Source: Rhodobiaceae bacterium (GTDB lineage: Bacteria; Pseudomonadota; Alphaproteobacteria; Micropepsales; Micropepsaceae). From it: a stretch of 7,971 bases of DNA. Under the pieces are notes generated by a model, which saw nothing but the letters and a program-made list of their open reading frames with translations, did no database searches and was not told the origin of the DNA. Below, piece by piece: positions 6,101 through 7,971 of this stretch; position 1 is the first letter of the stretch, and every line of letters begins with the position of its first letter. The translations under genes were made by a program, and so were the position numbers. Where the stretch lies: assembly GCA_009885515.1 (NCBI GenBank), contig VFKO01000430.1, forward strand, positions 1 through 7,971, read 5' to 3'.

Positions 6101-7872
6101 AATGTCGACGATCCCGTGCCCGACAGGTTCAACGTGTTGACCCCCGCGCCCACATCTATGCGCCCGTTGATGATGCCGGCCGTTGTCAGGTTCAGCGTAT
6201 CGTTGCCGTCGCCTGTGGTGATGGCGAACACCCCGCCGATGGTACCGGAGTTGGTGATCGTCACCGGGCCGGTCGCGTGTCCGACGGGAGAACCGGGCTG
6301 GCCAAAATAAAGCGCCGTGCCGCCGTCCGAAGTGATGCTTCCGGTGTTCGTAATCGTCATCGCGCCGGTGCGTGTGCCCAAGACGCCGATACCGTCAGCA
6401 ACGGCACTGGTATGAATGATCCCGTCATTGACAATCTGAATGCCCGCGCCGGTGGCATTGGCGACCCAAAGGATCGGCGTGCCGAAGGCCGATGTCACTT
6501 GCGCGCCGGCCGCTATATTGACGGCATTGGTATCGCCTACCCGCAATTGACTGGTGACACTACCGCCAAGAATGTCGTGGGTGTTGGCGGCCAGAATACC
6601 GCCACCAAGGCTACCCGAATTGATCGTGAAATGATCGACAATCACCGAATTGACAGTAACCGCGCCGCTGGTAATCTCAAACGCGCCCAGCCCGGTGACC
6701 GAACCGATGCTATTGTTTCCCGCAATCTCAAGCGTGGCGCCCGCGCCAGCATTGTTGCTGCCGGTGGCGCCCAATGTGCCTGCGCCCGCGATCAGGCGGC
6801 CGTTCAGCACATCGAAGCCCAACGTGGCAAGGCCGGCAGCGCCGGTCAGCGTGACGGTCGATGTCCCGTCCTTTTGGAACGCTTCGAAGTTTATGTATGT
6901 TGTCCCAATCTTGCCGGCATCGAAACTGAAATCTACCGCACCGCCGAGTTGCAGAGTGTCGCTACCGCCTTGCGCGTCGATCATCAGGTTTTGATTGCTT
7001 GCCGACGTCAGGAGGCACGTGTCGGCGGCAACGCTGGTCGGACAAACGCTTGACATCGCCGACTGTAAAGCGCTGAGAGCACCGGCCGGGCTCGTCCCGA
7101 AATTCAGAAAATACTGGAATGACGTACTCGCGCCGGTAGCGAGCGGTGCAGAAAATACGACGTGAAGTCCCATATCGGCGAGCGCCCCATTGCCATCGAA
7201 CGGTGCCGTCGCAACACCGGTCAGGCTGGCCGCCGAGTCTATTTGGAATGGAAAGCCTGCAGCGACGACCGCACGTGAATCCGTCACACCCAGCGCAACG
7301 CTATATCGCGTTGTCACAGTATCGGAGGCCAAACCGATCAGAATTCCCGAATCGGTGAAAACATCGTTGTACGTTGAAAAGGGGCCGAGCCTGGGAATAC
7401 CGATGTCGGGATCGAACGTGTCGTAACCGAGAAAATTACCAATAGGCTGCCCGGTATTCTGGACGGTCGTCGTCACCAGCACCGAACCCGCGCCGACGAT
7501 CTGGTACTGCCGGGTGACCGTGATCGCGTAGGCGCCATTCGTGTAAGTGGCGGTGCCGCTGATGATGCCGCCGCTATTCGAAAGCACACCAAACGGAATT
7601 CCACCGCCGCTCGTCGTGTTGTTCTGGAACGTCGCCGATACACCATCGAGCATAAAGCCCCAGTCCGAGACGGGTATACCGGGATTGAAATTATCGAAGC
7701 CGAACGATGTCAACGTATCGATGGCGGCGTTATCGCTGCGAATGTCCAGGAAGATGTCGGTGTTTGAAAGCGATTCATTTGCAAATGCCGGACCCAGCGC
7801 CGAACAAGCAGCCACTGCCGCTCCAATCGCGAGCGGCGAAAATCTCCAGCGATGGCCGTTGATCTTAATCAC
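3118..7872 (-). CDS. Autotransporter (type Va) with PATR-containing beta-helix passenger
   Basis: This is a complete autotransporter of 1584 residues, counted from GTG 7872. A signal peptide (1-31, likely cut after GPAFA) exports it to the periplasm. A non-repetitive N-terminal region (about 32-275) precedes a Gly/Ser/Thr/Asn-rich passenger (about 276-1180). The passenger has regular beta-helix rungs (ITNTGSI, ITNSGTI) and four autotransporter-associated beta-strand (PATR) motifs at about 700-724, 801-833, 892-923 and 985-1019. A Gly-run and acidic linker (about 1180-1205) leads to a helical segment (about 1207-1290). The C-terminal beta-barrel (about 1310-1584) starts at SVWGRVIGAWAQTYGD and ends in Trp, as outer-membrane barrels do. 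The barrel carries the passenger across the outer membrane. No protease, lipase or known adhesin motif is visible, so the passenger function is unknown. An in-frame ATG at 7914 would add 14 residues before a normal signal peptide. GTG 7872 is preferred: it overlaps the stop of the upstream gene by 8 bases and has GGAAGG 9 bases before it. The TPR lipoprotein follows in the same direction. Confidence 0.95.
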   Translation of the reverse strand: MIKINGHRWRFSPLAIGAAVAACSALGPAFANESLSNTDIFLDIRSDNAAIDTLTSFGFDNFNPGIPVSDWGFMLDGVSATFQNNTTSGGGIPFGVLSNSGGIISGTATYTNGAYAITVTRQYQIVGAGSVLVTTTVQNTGQPIGNFLGYDTFDPDIGIPRLGPFSTYNDVFTDSGILIGLASDTVTTRYSVALGVTDSRAVVAAGFPFQIDSAASLTGVATAPFDGNGALADMGLHVVFSAPLATGASTSFQYFLNFGTSPAGALSALQSAMSSVCPTSVAADTCLLTSASNQNLMIDAQGGSDTLQLGGAVDFSFDAGKIGTTYINFEAFQKDGTSTVTLTGAAGLATLGFDVLNGRLIAGAGTLGATGSNNAGAGATLEIAGNNSIGSVTGLGAFEITSGAVTVNSVIVDHFTINSGSLGGGILAANTHDILGGSVTSQLRVGDTNAVNIAAGAQVTSAFGTPILWVANATGAGIQIVNDGIIHTSAVADGIGVLGTRTGAMTITNTGSITSDGGTALYFGQPGSPVGHATGPVTITNSGTIGGVFAITTGDGNDTLNLTTAGIINGRIDVGAGVNTLNLSGTGSSTFHGEGSSANPGITDWLGFTDLNVDSGIWTLIGGGYYDNATVDSGATLIVDDSGQLGATDGGIGVGPSGSLNLMVNGTFKFVSTNLVPYLYGEDSNVLVAGNGHIDLSSVGGIVLAGANTFTGLTTIANGALVVVTGTMPGDFDIGANGSLIIGASFAPAGFDGGGEPVIAVSGAGATGDVSGNIAIDAAGLLKFNRTTAFTYGGQLSGAGKLIKDGTGMLSLSGNNLFTGGIDILEGGVRLLSNTAAGTGPITTYGSVVSYGNGVNSAAPIIVNSNTTQLEVLVGSAEQSGAISETGGSRPIEKIGVGNLTLSGVNTYTGLTTITAGTLTAQGGSAIANSGAVTIAGAGIFALSTNETIGNFSGSGALSLGSSTILTTGDSSSSLFSGTSSGAGGLTKLGSGTFTLTGANSFSGALNVANGNLTVTPGGSLANMSSFNIASGAFAFLGGAVQGVDGGGITGSSLGAMTVNGGGTMYLDDNTSLSGSSLMLSAGSNLNVFLTTNTTVYPQFTVSGAANVSGANLGVFLDPLTFGGTSATSFTYSNVISGASTAGTFGSVTLLQAPNALFTVDAIYSPTTVGLQINRNSFTSLGGGGGNDDGVGDGLDEIFENGPSDPDLVNLINTLANSSPSSIKDIYAAISGSENAESSGAALRTDDPWKQSVAERVNAARTTGCTVAGDDWCLRRYAQASTSGEVMSDVQGDPTAFDWLETGIRDAGTTSVWGRVIGAWAQTYGDAYAPGSRQITGGLITGVDRVFDSLLLAGVAAQYVETAVSFDASRNESNIKAGQLGAYVAYGGAEAYVNGNLSLIGSQAKAARFVSVGLLDYDITGIMRSWSYTASVEAGTILENDNFRFEPSFALNYQGALPDDYEERGGGGLSLLMRPEDSQSLRTIVSVRISRVFGAGDRKFVPQLRLDWRHEMLDRRQEFSAAFAGDPDVFFHVDGAAYARDTFAGGLSMTMPLTGRITGYVDAQGALSDDSVSAMVSLGGRATW
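3121..3945 (-). other. Autotransporter beta-barrel domain
   Basis: About 275 residues form alternating amphipathic strands. The domain starts at SVWGRVIGAWAQTYGDAY and continues with GGLITGVDRVFDSLLLAGVA and QLGAYVAYGGAEAYVNGNLS. It ends VSAMVSLGGRATW. The length, the starting motif and the aromatic last residue match the classical translocator domain (Pfam Autotransporter type), which inserts into the outer membrane with help of the BAM complex. Confidence 0.93.
4816..5775 (-). repeat. Four autotransporter-associated beta-strand (PATR) motifs
   Basis: Four copies of the PATR pattern (K-x-G-x-G-x-L-x-L-[ST]-G-x-N-[TS]-[FY]-[TS]-G, then a strand and G-x-L) lie at 5701-5775, 5374-5472, 5104-5199 and 4816-4920. 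Cores are VLAGANTFTGLTTI, MLSLSGNNLFTGGIDI, NLTLSGVNTYTGLTTI and TFTLTGANSFSGALNV. The rightmost copy (5701-5775), which is the first in the protein, lacks the leading K-x-G-x-G part. PATR motifs are known from passenger domains, where they aid passage or folding of the beta-helix. Confidence 0.85.
6115..6447 (-). repeat. Beta-helix rung repeats in the passenger
   Basis: Three related units with an I-x-N-x-G-x-I pattern follow each other: IQIVNDGII, MTITNTGSI and VTITNSGTI (protein residues about 478-545). They are spaced 26 and 32 residues apart and followed by GDGNDTLNL and INGRIDVGAGVNTLNLSG. This spacing and composition are typical of parallel beta-helix coils in autotransporter passengers. 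The units are diverged at DNA level. Confidence 0.65.
7780..7872 (-). other. Signal peptide of the autotransporter
   Basis: The n-region MIKINGHRWR carries four basic residues. The hydrophobic core SPLAIGAAVAACSAL and the end GPAFA, before NES, give a good signal peptidase I site after residue 31. The core also holds VAAC (residues 20-23), which fits a lipobox, so lipidation at Cys23 is an alternative. The peptidase I reading is favoured because the hydrophobic core continues past the Cys and ends in a standard AxA-type site. Confidence 0.8.
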
Positions 7873-7971
7873 AGCCCTCGACCTTCCCCAACTCGACTTC
7901 GCCGATGACACCATTCGGCTTGATCGTCACTTTTTCGCCCGGCCCCAGCGAGAGCGTCTGCCCGGTCTGCT
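7865..7971 (-). CDS. C-terminal end of an upstream gene, unidentified (partial)
   Basis: On the minus strand a frame open from the right edge gives 34 residues and stops at TAA 7867-7865. The fragment is Gly/Val/Glu-rich with alternating strand-like sequence, including GQTLSLGPGEKVTIKPNG and ending GKVEGCD. This looks like a natural beta-rich protein end and not a random frame. Its TAA overlaps the GTG start of the autotransporter (GTGATTAA), a spacing typical of translational coupling, which supports it as a real gene of the same operon. The identity is unknown. The pattern recalls the beta-rich domains of FecR-like periplasmic proteins, some of which lie beside autotransporters, but 34 residues are too few to claim this. 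Confidence 0.55.
   Translation of the reverse strand, partial: QTGQTLSLGPGEKVTIKPNGVIGEVELGKVEGCD
7873..7890 (-). promoter_or_regulatory. Possible ribosome binding site for the GTG start of the autotransporter
   Basis: The minus strand reads GGGGAAGG then a 9-base spacer before GTG 7872; a second GAGGG ends only 2 bases from the start. The site lies inside the last codons of the upstream gene. No comparable purine tract of the right type precedes ATG 7914. Confidence 0.5.

Noticed and set aside
5107..7053. A 648-codon open frame on the plus strand, opposite the autotransporter
   Set aside because: It lies in the codon-aligned antisense frame, where stops arise only from TTA, CTA and TCA sense codons, which are rare in this gene. 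The product is Arg/Ala/Asp-rich without a recognisable domain, whereas the minus strand encodes a clear autotransporter.

Overview
The window looks like chromosome from a Gram-negative bacterium of moderately high GC content. The large autotransporter requires an outer membrane. The codon choice, the FAD-oxidase tail and the autotransporter style all fit an alphaproteobacterium, but nothing here fixes the genus. No tRNA, rRNA, insertion sequence, CRISPR array or phage gene is visible, and no gene-free stretch exceeds about 105 bases.

Left part, plus strand (1-1337): the C-terminal end of a GlcD/D-2-hydroxyglutarate-dehydrogenase-type FAD oxidase is followed by a HigA-like (COG5499-type) helix-turn-helix protein with no toxin gene beside it. 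Next comes an unrecognised three-helix membrane protein whose base composition is clearly lower in GC than its neighbours.

Right part, minus strand (1367-7971): this is a probable three-gene transcription unit read from right to left. It begins with the last 34 codons of a gene entering from the right edge. An autotransporter of about 1584 residues follows, whose best start (GTG at 7872) overlaps that gene's stop by 8 bases. A TPR lipoprotein of 563 residues begins 59 bases after the autotransporter stop, with a strong ribosome binding site. The autotransporter is a complete type Va protein: signal peptide, unusual non-repetitive N-terminal region, beta-helix passenger with four PATR motifs, helical linker and 12-strand-type beta-barrel ending in Trp. 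The two sets of genes converge at 1338-1366.

The products of the minus-strand unit suggest a cell-envelope function: a surface-displayed or secreted passenger plus a membrane-anchored TPR scaffold. The joint role is inference. The most unusual points are the uncharacterised N-terminal passenger region, a lipobox-like Cys inside the autotransporter signal peptide, and the His/Cys motifs of the TPR lipoprotein. I do not see a clearly new multi-gene system, but this three-gene envelope unit is the best candidate for one.
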